A DNA stretch of 64,000 nucleotides from Pacificispira sp033344895 (GTDB taxonomy: Bacteria; Pseudomonadota; Alphaproteobacteria; UBA8366; Aestuariispiraceae). The stretch is from NCBI GenBank assembly GCA_965229685.1, contig OZ245920.1, positions 1,984,001 through 2,048,000 of the forward strand. Direction: 5' to 3'. The position numbers were made by a program, and so were the translations under genes. The stretch's first letter is position 1; the number at the start of each line of letters is the position of its first letter. Positions 24,313-31,838 of the stretch are shown here, one piece after another. The notes under the pieces were generated by a model. That model saw only the letters and a list, made by a program, of their open reading frames with translations. It had not been told where the DNA came from and did not search any database.

Positions 24313-24528
24313 ATGGCCGTAACCACACTCGACGCCGCCCGCAGCGCCCAGCCGACGAAAGTCGGGTCCTTCACCGTTCCCGCCGCCCTGTCCGGCTTCG
24401 TGAACCGCATCGCGAACTATCTGGAACGTCGCAAGGCCGTTTCGCAGTTGCAGTCGCTGACGGACCGGGAACTGGCTGATATCGGCCTGACGCGCACCGA
24501 AATCGAGAGCGCTGTCGCCGGTCGGTAA
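24313..24528 (+). CDS. DUF1127 domain protein, copy 1
   Basis: A 71-residue protein with the C-terminal DUF1127 (YjiS-like) domain: an arginine-bearing helix NYLERRKAVSQLQSL followed by LTDRELADIGLTRTEIESA. Such small proteins are widespread in alphaproteobacteria; some bind RNA and affect phosphate or carbon metabolism (family knowledge). The first seven residues, MAVTTLD, are identical to the second copy 300 bases downstream. A strong terminator follows, so it is transcribed as its own unit. Confidence 0.88.
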   Translation: MAVTTLDAARSAQPTKVGSFTVPAALSGFVNRIANYLERRKAVSQLQSLTDRELADIGLTRTEIESAVAGR

Positions 24529-24583
24529 GCCCGGAGAGTACATCGTCCGGCAGGTCGTCCCCCAAGGGCCGGCCGGACCTGTA

Positions 24584-24620
24584 AGAACCCCCGCCCCGGG
24601 TGACCGCGGTGGGGGTTTTG
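24584..24620 (+). terminator. Rho-independent terminator of the first DUF1127 gene
   Basis: AACCCCCGCC pairs with GGTGGGGGTT across a GC-rich loop and is followed by TTTTGCATTTT. Confidence 0.8.
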
Positions 24621-24662
24621 CATTTTGGTATCCAGCTGCCGCGAAATGACGCACATTGAAAA

Positions 24663-24715
24663 GTTTTGGCCGTGGTCGTGCCATGCCAAAACCGCAGAGA
24701 CCCCCTGCTTTTTCT
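24663..24715 (+). promoter_or_regulatory. Leader structure upstream of the second DUF1127 gene
   Basis: A perfect 8-bp inverted repeat, GTTTTGGC (24663-24670) with GCCAAAAC (24685-24692), is followed by a small stem GCAG...CTGC and TTTTT (24694-24713). This looks like an operator or a leader with an intrinsic-terminator-like ending about 110 bases before the gene. It could be an attenuator or a short non-coding transcript; the evidence is structural only. Confidence 0.35.
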
Positions 24716-24823
24716 GCAATTGCCGCATGTCGCAAAAGCGATCATTTAGGCGCCAGAAACGGTGCCCCGGACGCCCGCGCCCAAAGCCCGAAATCGAAAC
24801 CGCTAGTTTCTGGAGATCGAACC

Positions 24824-25051
24824 ATGGCTGTTACCACGCTCGACACCGGCGCTCGCGAAATCACGGTTAAGGACCTGATCGCGCGCGGCGTATTCTCTGT
24901 CATTGCCCAGTTGGAAGCGGCGGCCCAGGCCGTTGCGGACTATCGCGCCCGCCGTGCCACCGCGGCACAGTTGCATGCCCTGTCCGACCAGATGCTGTCT
25001 GACATCGGCCTGACGCGCGACAGCATCGACACGTCGCTGTCCCTGCGCTGA
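24824..25051 (+). CDS. DUF1127 domain protein, copy 2
   Basis: A 75-residue paralogue of the copy at 24313. It shares the start MAVTTLD and the end pattern LSD..LSDIGLTRDSID, with a different middle (LIARGVFSVIAQLEAAAQAV). The arginine motif is YRARRATAAQLHAL. The ATG at 24824 is preceded by GGAGATCGAACC. It has its own terminator. A local duplication is the simplest origin, but the two have diverged strongly. Confidence 0.87.
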   Translation: MAVTTLDTGAREITVKDLIARGVFSVIAQLEAAAQAVADYRARRATAAQLHALSDQMLSDIGLTRDSIDTSLSLR

Positions 25052-25102
25052 GCAGATTGCGGTCCCGGATTTAGACCGGGCTACACCGCCAGTTGAAGTT
25101 CG

Positions 25103-25137
25103 ACCCCGCCCGGCCCGGCCGCGGCGGGGTTCTTTCT
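25103..25137 (+). terminator. Rho-independent terminator of the second DUF1127 gene
   Basis: ACCCCGCC (25103-25110) pairs with GGCGGGGT (25123-25130), followed by TCTTTCT. Confidence 0.8.
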
Positions 25138-25336
25138 GGCCGGAACACCGCATTACACGCATTTGGACCCGCGTTTATGCCGTAGACGCGCGAACGGATA
25201 TGGCTTAAGACTATCAGGGTAAACCGGGGCAGGCTTCAGGAGAAACCACGCCCTATAGTAACGGTTGGGGATTCGGGGAAGATACGCAAGACATCCGTAC
25301 CCTGGCCAGGGAGTAGCGAAGGAGCGCCAGTTTCCC

Positions 25337-25897
25337 ATGAATCGCCGTTTACCGCCCGCCGTCGTTCAGGAGCGGGTGACCGTTCAAGTGAAGTGGTTCA
25401 ACCCGACCAAAGGCTTCGGTTTCGTCGTTCCGGAAGATGACGACAACAGCGATGCATTTCTGCACGCGTCGGTTCTTCCGTTGGAAGACGCAGCATCCAT
25501 TACCGAAGGTGTGACCCTGGTCTGCGATCTCGCGCAGGGCCAGAAAGGCCTTATGGTCTCCACCGTGTATTCCGTCGATGCCTCGACGGCTGCGCCGCAG
25601 GCCAGCCGTGGACCGGGGCCGGGCCCGCGCCCGGGCGGTTTCGGCGGCGGTATGGACCGTGGCCCCCGCCACCAGCCAGGCCCGCCCGGCGAGCCGGGCG
25701 AAGGCACCGTGAAGTTCTTCAACGACGCCAAGGGTTTCGGTTTCGTGACCCCGGATAACGGCGGCCAGGACGTTTTCGTCTCCGCCCGGATCCTGGGACG
25801 TGCTGGAATGCAGACGTTGGAAACCGCTCAACGGGTCCGTTACGTGGCGCGCCAAGGGGACAAGGGACCGATGGCGGAGAAGATCGAGCCGCTTTAA
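25337..25897 (+). CDS. Tandem cold-shock domain protein
   Basis: A 186-residue protein with two cold-shock (OB-fold) domains. The first, near 14-85, has VKWFNPTKGFGFVVP and DAFLHASVL; the second, near 120-186, has VKFFNDAKGFGFVTP and DVFVSARIL. A proline/glycine-rich linker joins them (SRGPGPGPRPGGFGGG). In each domain the aromatic RNA-contact residues are kept; in the second, the usual His of the RNP2 motif (VFVH) is replaced by Ser. Double-CSD proteins bind single-stranded nucleic acid as chaperones and are typical of alphaproteobacteria. The gene has its own terminator at 26007. Confidence 0.93.
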   Translation: MNRRLPPAVVQERVTVQVKWFNPTKGFGFVVPEDDDNSDAFLHASVLPLEDAASITEGVTLVCDLAQGQKGLMVSTVYSVDASTAAPQASRGPGPGPRPGGFGGGMDRGPRHQPGPPGEPGEGTVKFFNDAKGFGFVTPDNGGQDVFVSARILGRAGMQTLETAQRVRYVARQGDKGPMAEKIEPL

Positions 25898-26006
25898 GGC
25901 CGATCAATCGATCCGTTTTCGGAGAATCGGCGCGGCCCTATCCAGCCGCATCGGATTGTTATGTGCGCTTTGCCGCACCAGAATTTGAATGCACATCGCG
26001 TGCATG

Positions 26007-26044
26007 AAGAGAGGGAGGCTGCCACCGGGCACCCTCCCTCTCTT
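26007..26044. terminator. Strong bidirectional terminator between convergent genes
   Basis: AAGAGAGGGAGG (26007-26018) and CCTCCCTCTCTT (26033-26044) form a perfect 12-bp stem around a 14-nt loop, between the cold-shock gene and the converging Gfa-like gene. Confidence 0.85.
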
Positions 26045-26065
26045 GCGTTTCAAGAGGCGTCTTCG

Positions 26066-26437
26066 CTAATCCCCGGGCAGGTCGTAGTAGTCGCCCTGCC
26101 CATCCAGATGAATATGCTGCGTCATCTTCACGCCTGTCTTTCCGTCGATCGTGCCCGCGGCCACGGATATCCGCGCCTCAGATTCCGGCTTGAAGAACAG
26201 ATTGCCGCCACATCGGTTGCAGAATCCCCGCCGAGCCGTCTCAGAAGACCTGAACCAGGTCAGCGTCTCGTCCGCAACGAGCGCGAACTGGGACTCCGGC
26301 ACAGACGTCATGGCTACGAAATGCCCTGATGTCTTGCGGCACTGGCTGCAATGGCAACCGATCACGTCCCGCAACGGCGGCTCCAGACGAAAGCGCACAC
26401 CGCCGCAGTAACACCCGCCCGTCAGAAATTCAGCCAT
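26066..26437 (-). CDS. Gfa-like (GFA/CENP-V domain) zinc protein
   Basis: A 123-residue Mss4-like fold protein with the seven cysteines of the family: C9 and C11 (GGCYCGG), C28, C30 and C33 (GCHCSQC), and C73 and C76 (FCNRCGG). These bind two zinc ions. The name-giving member was reported as glutathione-dependent formaldehyde-activating enzyme, but most relatives have unknown function, so no reaction is assigned. It is 24 nt from the oxygenase gene upstream on the same strand and may be cotranscribed. Confidence 0.9.
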   Translation of the reverse strand: MAEFLTGGCYCGGVRFRLEPPLRDVIGCHCSQCRKTSGHFVAMTSVPESQFALVADETLTWFRSSETARRGFCNRCGGNLFFKPESEARISVAAGTIDGKTGVKMTQHIHLDGQGDYYDLPGD

Positions 26438-26461
26438 TCTCTCCCCCTATGATAAGGCAAT

Positions 26462-27271
26462 TCAGGACCCGAAGCGCAGGAAGGCCCGGACCTCGATACT
26501 GTGGCGCGGCGGCGCATCCGCCGGTGTGCCCCGAAGCTCGAACGCCGAATGCGGCGTGAAACGGGCACGGCCGTCCCGCGCACTGTCGTAGCCTTTGATC
26601 AGCAACGCCTCATCGGTCGTCATCCCCGGGAAATAGACCCACTTCTGATCCGGATTGTAGCTCAGATGGTAGATGTGGCCGACCCGGTCGTCATAGATCA
26701 GGGCGGTGTCACGCAAATCATGGGGGCCAAGCGAACGGGCGTCGACCAGTGCCAGCGGCAATGCCCGGACCGGGCCCCGCAGCGGGCGCCACAGGTTGAC
26801 CTGGGCAACCCGGCCTTTCAGCCAGTCTCGGGCGGCCTCGTCCCCGACCAGCTGGGCCAGGCGGACAGGCGCCGATTCATGGGTGTAGTCGTTGTGAACG
26901 TTCTGGACCGGCCGCCGGACCGTGTCACTGCCCGTGATTCGGATCGTATGATCGAAGATCAGGACCTCGGTGGCGCCTGTCGCGCGCCGGAAAATCGCCT
27001 CGACTTCCGGATAGTACACCTTTGAGATATCGGGGTGATCCGGGTTTTCCACCGGGCCCAGTTGGGTAGGGGCGCGAACCAGTTCAAATCCGGAAGTGTC
27101 CAGGCCATAATCGTTCTGAAGCAGGCGGCCATCGGCAACCTGAACCTCGCGGCGTTCCGCCTCGTAGTTGCGTTTCGCCTCGCCGCTTGCCCCGTGATAG
27201 CGCGCCTCAGGCACACGGATCCCGGCAGGGACAAAGTTCATTTCCGCTTGGGTGAAGGGGTATTGCGTCAT
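26462..27271 (-). CDS. CmcJ/NvfI/AsaB-like oxidoreductase (putative Fe(II)/2-oxoglutarate-type)
   Basis: A 269-residue protein of the family containing bacterial CmcJ and fungal AsaB/NvfI oxygenases. Recognisable blocks are PVQNVHNDYTHESAP, with a possible His-x-Asp metal pair, QVNLWRPLRGPV, and FTPHSAFELRGTP with a candidate distal His, followed by RHSIEVRAF. Family members hydroxylate or desaturate small molecules. The gene is divergent from a LysR regulator 133 bases away, a typical regulator/target arrangement. Substrate unknown. Confidence 0.82.
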   Translation of the reverse strand: MTQYPFTQAEMNFVPAGIRVPEARYHGASGEAKRNYEAERREVQVADGRLLQNDYGLDTSGFELVRAPTQLGPVENPDHPDISKVYYPEVEAIFRRATGATEVLIFDHTIRITGSDTVRRPVQNVHNDYTHESAPVRLAQLVGDEAARDWLKGRVAQVNLWRPLRGPVRALPLALVDARSLGPHDLRDTALIYDDRVGHIYHLSYNPDQKWVYFPGMTTDEALLIKGYDSARDGRARFTPHSAFELRGTPADAPPRHSIEVRAFLRFGS

Positions 27272-27404
27272 GGCAGACCTTCTTTCAGTTTGCGTTAAAC
27301 GTTCCTTTGCGCCCCCTCAAGCACATCCCCTATCTTGTCGCTGAAACTGGTAAGGACAAACGATGTTTCGTTGTATTATTTTTAAGTTGTGCTAATGAAT
27401 GTGA
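27272..27404. promoter_or_regulatory. Divergent control region of the oxygenase and LysR genes
   Basis: 133 bases between the divergent starts. GAAAC (27343-27347) and GTTTC (27365-27369) form an inverted repeat with a 17-nt centre close to the lysR start; it could be a LysR binding site but does not have the exact T-N11-A form. Confidence 0.35.
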
Positions 27405-28313
27405 ATGGCTGACCGACTGCCGCCCCTCACCGCGATCCGGATGTTTGAATCCGTTGCACGGAATCTCAGCTTTTCCCGTGCCGCGCAGGAACTGAACGTG
27501 ACCCCGGCGGCCGTCAGCCAGCAAATCCGATTGCTGGAAGATCACTATGGCGTTCAGCTATTCATCCGGTCGACGCGACGCCTGGAACTGACCCCGGACG
27601 CCGCGGCCATCCTGCCCGCCGTACGAAGCGGATTTTCGTCATTCAGGGATGTCCACACGCGGCTTTCCGCCAGTCGAGAGGCCGGCATGCTGACGGTCAG
27701 CGTTTATCCCACCCTGGCCGAGAAATGGTTGATTCCACGCCTGGAACGGTTTCGAAAGGCCCATCCCGATATCGACCTGCGCATTCACGCTTCGGACGAC
27801 TTTGCCGATTTTGCGCGCGGCGGCATCGATATCGCCATTCGATACGGGACCGGCAACTATCCCGAACTGACGGTCATTCCCTTCCTGGAAGAGAAAGTGT
27901 TCCCCGTCTGCAGTCCTGCCCTCGCGACCCAGTTGAAACGTCCCGAGGACCTGCGCGGCCAGACATTGCTGCACGCGGAGTGGCGTATGGAGCGGGAAGC
28001 CGGCGCCAACTGGCGGCTCTGGCTTAAGGCGGCACATTTGGACGATATCGATCCGGTACGCGGCATGCGCTTCAATATGGAGGCGATGCTGGTTCAGGCG
28101 GCAATCGACGGGCTGGGGGTCGCATTGGCCCCCTCAACCCTTGTCGGTGGCGATCTGGAATCCGGCAGGCTGGTTCGTCCGTTCGGCGAGTCACATGAGA
28201 TCGCCCCGGAATTCGCGCATTACATCGTCTACCCGAAGGCTTCAGAAAGCATCCCCAAGGTCACAGCCTTTCGGGACTGGGCCCTTGACGAGGGCGGCCG
28301 CATCAACCCTTGA
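27405..28313 (+). CDS. LysR family transcriptional regulator (GcvA-like branch)
   Basis: A 302-residue LysR protein. The N-terminal HTH is LPPLTAIRMFESVARNLSF, then SRAAQELNVTPAAVSQQIRLLED, the wording of the GcvA/AmpR branch. A substrate-binding domain follows from about residue 90. Its 3' end overlaps the converging carbonic-anhydrase gene by 11 nt. By position it most likely controls the divergent CmcJ-like oxygenase gene. Confidence 0.93.
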   Translation: MADRLPPLTAIRMFESVARNLSFSRAAQELNVTPAAVSQQIRLLEDHYGVQLFIRSTRRLELTPDAAAILPAVRSGFSSFRDVHTRLSASREAGMLTVSVYPTLAEKWLIPRLERFRKAHPDIDLRIHASDDFADFARGGIDIAIRYGTGNYPELTVIPFLEEKVFPVCSPALATQLKRPEDLRGQTLLHAEWRMEREAGANWRLWLKAAHLDDIDPVRGMRFNMEAMLVQAAIDGLGVALAPSTLVGGDLESGRLVRPFGESHEIAPEFAHYIVYPKASESIPKVTAFRDWALDEGGRINP

Positions 28314-28830
28314 GGCTGGCGGCGTGACGCTTTGCGAGATCGGCATAATGCGTCCGCGTCCAGGTCATCATTTCGACCTCCCGATCCGAAAGCGGCCGTT
28401 TGCAGGAAGCCGGCGATCCGGTCCACAGCTCCCCCCGGCGCACGATCTTTCCCGGGGTCACAAGGGCTCCGGCCGCGACCATGGCCCCGCCTTCAACGAT
28501 GGCGCCATCCATGACCACCGCCTTCATGCCCACGAAGGACCCGCTTTCCAGCGTACAGGCATGGATCAGCGCCATATGCCCGATCGATACGTCGTCGCCG
28601 ATATAGGTGCCCTGCCCCTTCGACGCGACATGGATCACGGTTCCGTCCTGTATATTGACGCGGGCGCCGATGCGGATCTCGTTCACATCACCACGAACCA
28701 CACAGCCATACCAGATACCGGTATCGGCACCGACTTCGACATCCCCGATGACCTTGGCGCCGGGCGCAACGAACACACTGTCGTGCAGTTTGGGCATTGT
28801 GCCGTCGAACGGCAGAATGTCGCTGTTCAT
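28303..28830 (-). CDS. Gamma carbonic anhydrase family protein
   Basis: A 175-residue left-handed beta-helix of hexapeptide repeats (VFVAPGAKVIGDVEVGADTG and so on). The three zinc-ligand histidines are visible in TVIHVAS and IGHMALIHAC, the spacing of the YrdA/CaiE/PaaY type. Relatives are carbonic anhydrases or thioesterase-like enzymes; which applies is open. It is the third gene of argC-murI-CA, overlapping murI by 4 nt. Confidence 0.92.
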   Translation of the reverse strand: MNSDILPFDGTMPKLHDSVFVAPGAKVIGDVEVGADTGIWYGCVVRGDVNEIRIGARVNIQDGTVIHVASKGQGTYIGDDVSIGHMALIHACTLESGSFVGMKAVVMDGAIVEGGAMVAAGALVTPGKIVRRGELWTGSPASCKRPLSDREVEMMTWTRTHYADLAKRHAASLKG

Positions 28831-29723
28831 GATACCTCGCTTTCGCCGACCGCTGCCGGTTTGGCGGCGGTGGCGCCACTGAGATGGTGGAAGCTGACCT
28901 CCGCGCCATAGAACCGCGCGGCAATTGTGGAGACGGTCTCCGGATCGCCGCTCGTCAAGAGCGTCAGCCCCGGCGCTTCACTGGGGTCGCGCCTGAACTC
29001 CGGGTGACGCGACAGGTAGGATACCAGGCTCTGGGCAACGACATCGGGTTGGTCCATGACCCGGATTTCCTTCGGCAAGGCGCCGCGAAAGTAGTCGCCG
29101 ACCAAAGGAAAATGGGTGCAGCCCAGCACCACGAGGTCAATCTGCGTTCGCCCGGCCTTTGCCAGCAATTGACCGGCATAACGCTCAACGCCGCGTTTCA
29201 GGGCGTCCTCGTTCAGCCCTTCCTCTATCGCCTCCGCCAGGCGCGGACAGGGCTGTTGAATAACGGACATGGATGGTGCCCGCGCCTTGATTTCATTCGG
29301 AAAGGAACGGCTTTCGACCGTCCTGCGCGTGGCAAACACGCCGACGGTTCGGGCGGCACGCGGCGGGGCATAGGGTGACGGCCCGCGGACATACCAGTCC
29401 TGCGCGGTCAACGCCTCCACCACCGGAACGAATACCCCCAGAATGCGCTTTTCCGGCGCGACGGAAGGCAACCATTCCGTCTGCAGACGTCGAAGGGCCA
29501 CGGCCGAAGCCGTATTGCAGGCCAGGACCACGAGATTGCAGCCCCGATCGAAGAGATCCGCGATCCGGCGTCGGGTCAGCTGATAGATTTCCTCGTTCGA
29601 ACGCATGCCATAGGGCGCATAGGCATGGTCGCCAAGATACAGGAAGCGTTCATCCGGCAGGGTCGCGGTAAGTGCCCGAAGAACGGTCAGGCCGCCATGC
29701 CCGGAATCGAAAACGCCGATCAT
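28827..29723 (-). CDS. murI: Glutamate racemase
   Basis: A 298-residue enzyme providing D-glutamate for peptidoglycan. The catalytic pair is in VVLACNTASA and VVLGCTHFPL, the N-terminal motif is GVFDSGHGGLTVL, and the glutamate contact region is GDHAYAPYG. Length and motifs are normal, with an additional C-terminal extension (about 30 residues, SGATAAKPAAVGESEVS). The start overlaps argC by 4 nt (ATGA). Confidence 0.94.
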   Translation of the reverse strand: MIGVFDSGHGGLTVLRALTATLPDERFLYLGDHAYAPYGMRSNEEIYQLTRRRIADLFDRGCNLVVLACNTASAVALRRLQTEWLPSVAPEKRILGVFVPVVEALTAQDWYVRGPSPYAPPRAARTVGVFATRRTVESRSFPNEIKARAPSMSVIQQPCPRLAEAIEEGLNEDALKRGVERYAGQLLAKAGRTQIDLVVLGCTHFPLVGDYFRGALPKEIRVMDQPDVVAQSLVSYLSRHPEFRRDPSEAPGLTLLTSGDPETVSTIAARFYGAEVSFHHLSGATAAKPAAVGESEVS

Positions 29724-30688
29724 TCGATATGGGCCGGCCGATCCAGACCCTCGTCCTCGGGCAGACCGAGCATGATGTTCAGATTTTGGACAGCCTGACC
29801 GGACGCCCCCTTGCCCAGATTGTCCAACTGACCGACCACGACGGCCTGCCCCTCCGCCTCATTGGCGAAGACATGCAGGCGCAATTCGTTGGTTCCGTTC
29901 AGGGACTCCGGATCGATCTTCGTAGCTGCAACACTGTCCTTCAGATCGGTCACGGTGACATAGCGCTGCCCCGCATAATGGTCCGACAACGCCCTGTGCA
30001 CCTGTTCGACGGTCGGTTGGCCCGGCATCGCCCACAGTTGCAGCGGGATCTGAACCAGCATGCCCTGGGCAAATCGGCCGACGCTGGGCACGAAGAGCGG
30101 CCGCTTGTCCAGGCGGCCCCATTTCTGGATCTCCGGCACATGTTTGTGGGAGAGCCCCAGCCCATAGACCCGGAAGGATTCTTCGGTATACGCCTCGGAC
30201 GCACTATCCTCGAATGCGGCGATCAGTTGCTTTCCGCCGCCGCTGTAGCCGGAAACGGCATTGATGGTGACCGGCCAGTCGGATGGCACGAGTCCCGCCG
30301 CCACCAGCGGATTCAGGATCGCGACGGAGGTGATGGCATAGCAGCCGGGATTGCTGACCAACCGGCCGGCAGCGACTTCCGACCGGCTGTCCGCGGAGTA
30401 TTCCGGAAAGCCATAGACCCAGCCCGATGCCGTCCTGTGCGCGGAAGAGGCGTCGATCACACGTGTTTTGTCGTTGTCGATCAGGGAAACCGCTTCCTTC
30501 GCGGCCTCGTCCGGAAGACAGAGAATGACGAGATCGGCATCGTTCAGGGCTTCCCGACGCGCCGCGGCATCCTTTCGGCGGGCATCGTCCAGACGAATGA
30601 AATCCAGTCCCGGACGGCCTATCAGCCGACTCTTGATTTGCAGCCCCGTCGTTCCGGCTTCGCCGTCGATGAAGATCGTTGCGCCCAT
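29720..30688 (-). CDS. argC: N-acetyl-gamma-glutamyl-phosphate reductase
   Basis: A 322-residue NADP-dependent reductase of arginine synthesis, type 2 (shorter form common in alphaproteobacteria). The Rossmann start is IFIDGEAGTTGLQIKSRL, the catalytic Cys is in VSNPGCYAIT, and the substrate region is INAVSGYSGGGK. The catalytic His is in LGLSHKHVPEI. It leads a three-gene unit with murI and the gamma carbonic anhydrase; the pairing has no obvious metabolic logic beyond glutamate. Confidence 0.95.
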   Translation of the reverse strand: MGATIFIDGEAGTTGLQIKSRLIGRPGLDFIRLDDARRKDAAARREALNDADLVILCLPDEAAKEAVSLIDNDKTRVIDASSAHRTASGWVYGFPEYSADSRSEVAAGRLVSNPGCYAITSVAILNPLVAAGLVPSDWPVTINAVSGYSGGGKQLIAAFEDSASEAYTEESFRVYGLGLSHKHVPEIQKWGRLDKRPLFVPSVGRFAQGMLVQIPLQLWAMPGQPTVEQVHRALSDHYAGQRYVTVTDLKDSVAATKIDPESLNGTNELRLHVFANEAEGQAVVVGQLDNLGKGASGQAVQNLNIMLGLPEDEGLDRPAHIE

Positions 30689-30773
30689 GTGATGCCGCCA
30701 TACCGTAAAGAGTTAACAAGCTACTCGGCGCCATGGATACATGGTTTGCCGAAGGCTTCAAGTCAGCCGGCGG

Positions 30774-31838
30774 CTATTCCCGCCCGCCGCCGACGCTTTC
30801 CAGCCGATCGCGCAATCCGGGATGCGACGACAGCAGACCGGTTTCCTCACAATCCTCGCCGCAGTTTTCCAGAACGCGTCGCAGCAGCGTGATCATGGCC
30901 TCGGGATCGCGCCCCAGTTTGCGCATGATATCCGCCGATACGCGATCCGCCTCGGTCTCAAACTCCCGGGAATAGGACAGTTCAGCAACGGCAGCGCCGG
31001 TTGCGGCCAGTTCCTCCAGAAGCGAAGAGGAATCCCCCAGGAAAATCGTGACGAGAATCCCCAGCCCAGCCGCACGTGCGATTTTCCGGACACTGTGGCG
31101 ATGTTGAACATGCCCGACTTCATGCGCCAGCACCCCGGCCAGTTCGTCATCATGCTTGGCAAGGGCGACCAGTCCGTCAAAGAGAACGATCGTGCCGTCC
31201 GGCAAGGCAATGGCGTTCTGGTCCAGTCCCTTGAAACGGCCCTTCCGATACCGAAGGCGGACATCCTCCGGCGACAGATCGGAGACTCGGACGATGGCAT
31301 GAAATATCTCGTTCAGTTCGCTCTTTCGCCGGGGCGAAATCCGGCTTTCGAGGAATAGCGTCCCATCCATCTGTTCGAAGGTGGATTGTCCGATCGCCCG
31401 ATCGACCGACCGGGGCAACGCCTGTGCCACACCGTCCGCCGCAAGGGGATACAGGTACCAGAGCGCAATCGGCATCAGGACGGCCGCGACGATCAGAAAC
31501 GCCCATTTTGCCGGACTGAGGCCCAGGGATGCGGGACGACGCCGGTCGCGTCGTTCGGCAAGCGCCAAGGCCGCCTCAACAGCGTCATGATCGTCGCATT
31601 CGAAAACTTCGCCGCTCCGAAACGTCAGGCGCCGGGGCAACCCGGTAACCGGACGGTCGATGCGCAGTTCAGTCATCGAATGGATCGGACCCGTGCTTCC
31701 ATCCGGGTAATCCTGACAGACGGATCCGGCACCGAACAGCAACGCAGCCTCCGTGTAGCTGCTGCTGCCGGCCTGAAACAGGCGCCCTTCGATGCGATGT
31801 GTTCTTCCCCGGCGATCAGATGCCGCTGAAGACTCCAT
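30774..31838 (-). CDS. M48 family zinc metallopeptidase, membrane-anchored
   Basis: A 354-residue protein. An N-terminal domain of about 100 residues (RIEGRLFQAGSS, LTFRSGEVFECDD) precedes one membrane helix (WAFLIVAAVLMPIALWYLYPL) and a periplasmic M48 domain with HEVGHVQHRH and the distal Glu in EFETEADR. The architecture equals a group of proteobacterial Zn proteases that sit next to DUF898 genes. The ATG at 31838 overlaps the DUF898 gene by 23 nt; a start at 31907 is possible but would overlap more. Substrates unknown; related HtpX/BepA-type enzymes act in envelope quality control. Confidence 0.88.
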   Translation of the reverse strand: MESSAASDRRGRTHRIEGRLFQAGSSSYTEAALLFGAGSVCQDYPDGSTGPIHSMTELRIDRPVTGLPRRLTFRSGEVFECDDHDAVEAALALAERRDRRRPASLGLSPAKWAFLIVAAVLMPIALWYLYPLAADGVAQALPRSVDRAIGQSTFEQMDGTLFLESRISPRRKSELNEIFHAIVRVSDLSPEDVRLRYRKGRFKGLDQNAIALPDGTIVLFDGLVALAKHDDELAGVLAHEVGHVQHRHSVRKIARAAGLGILVTIFLGDSSSLLEELAATGAAVAELSYSREFETEADRVSADIMRKLGRDPEAMITLLRRVLENCGEDCEETGLLSSHPGLRDRLESVGGGRE

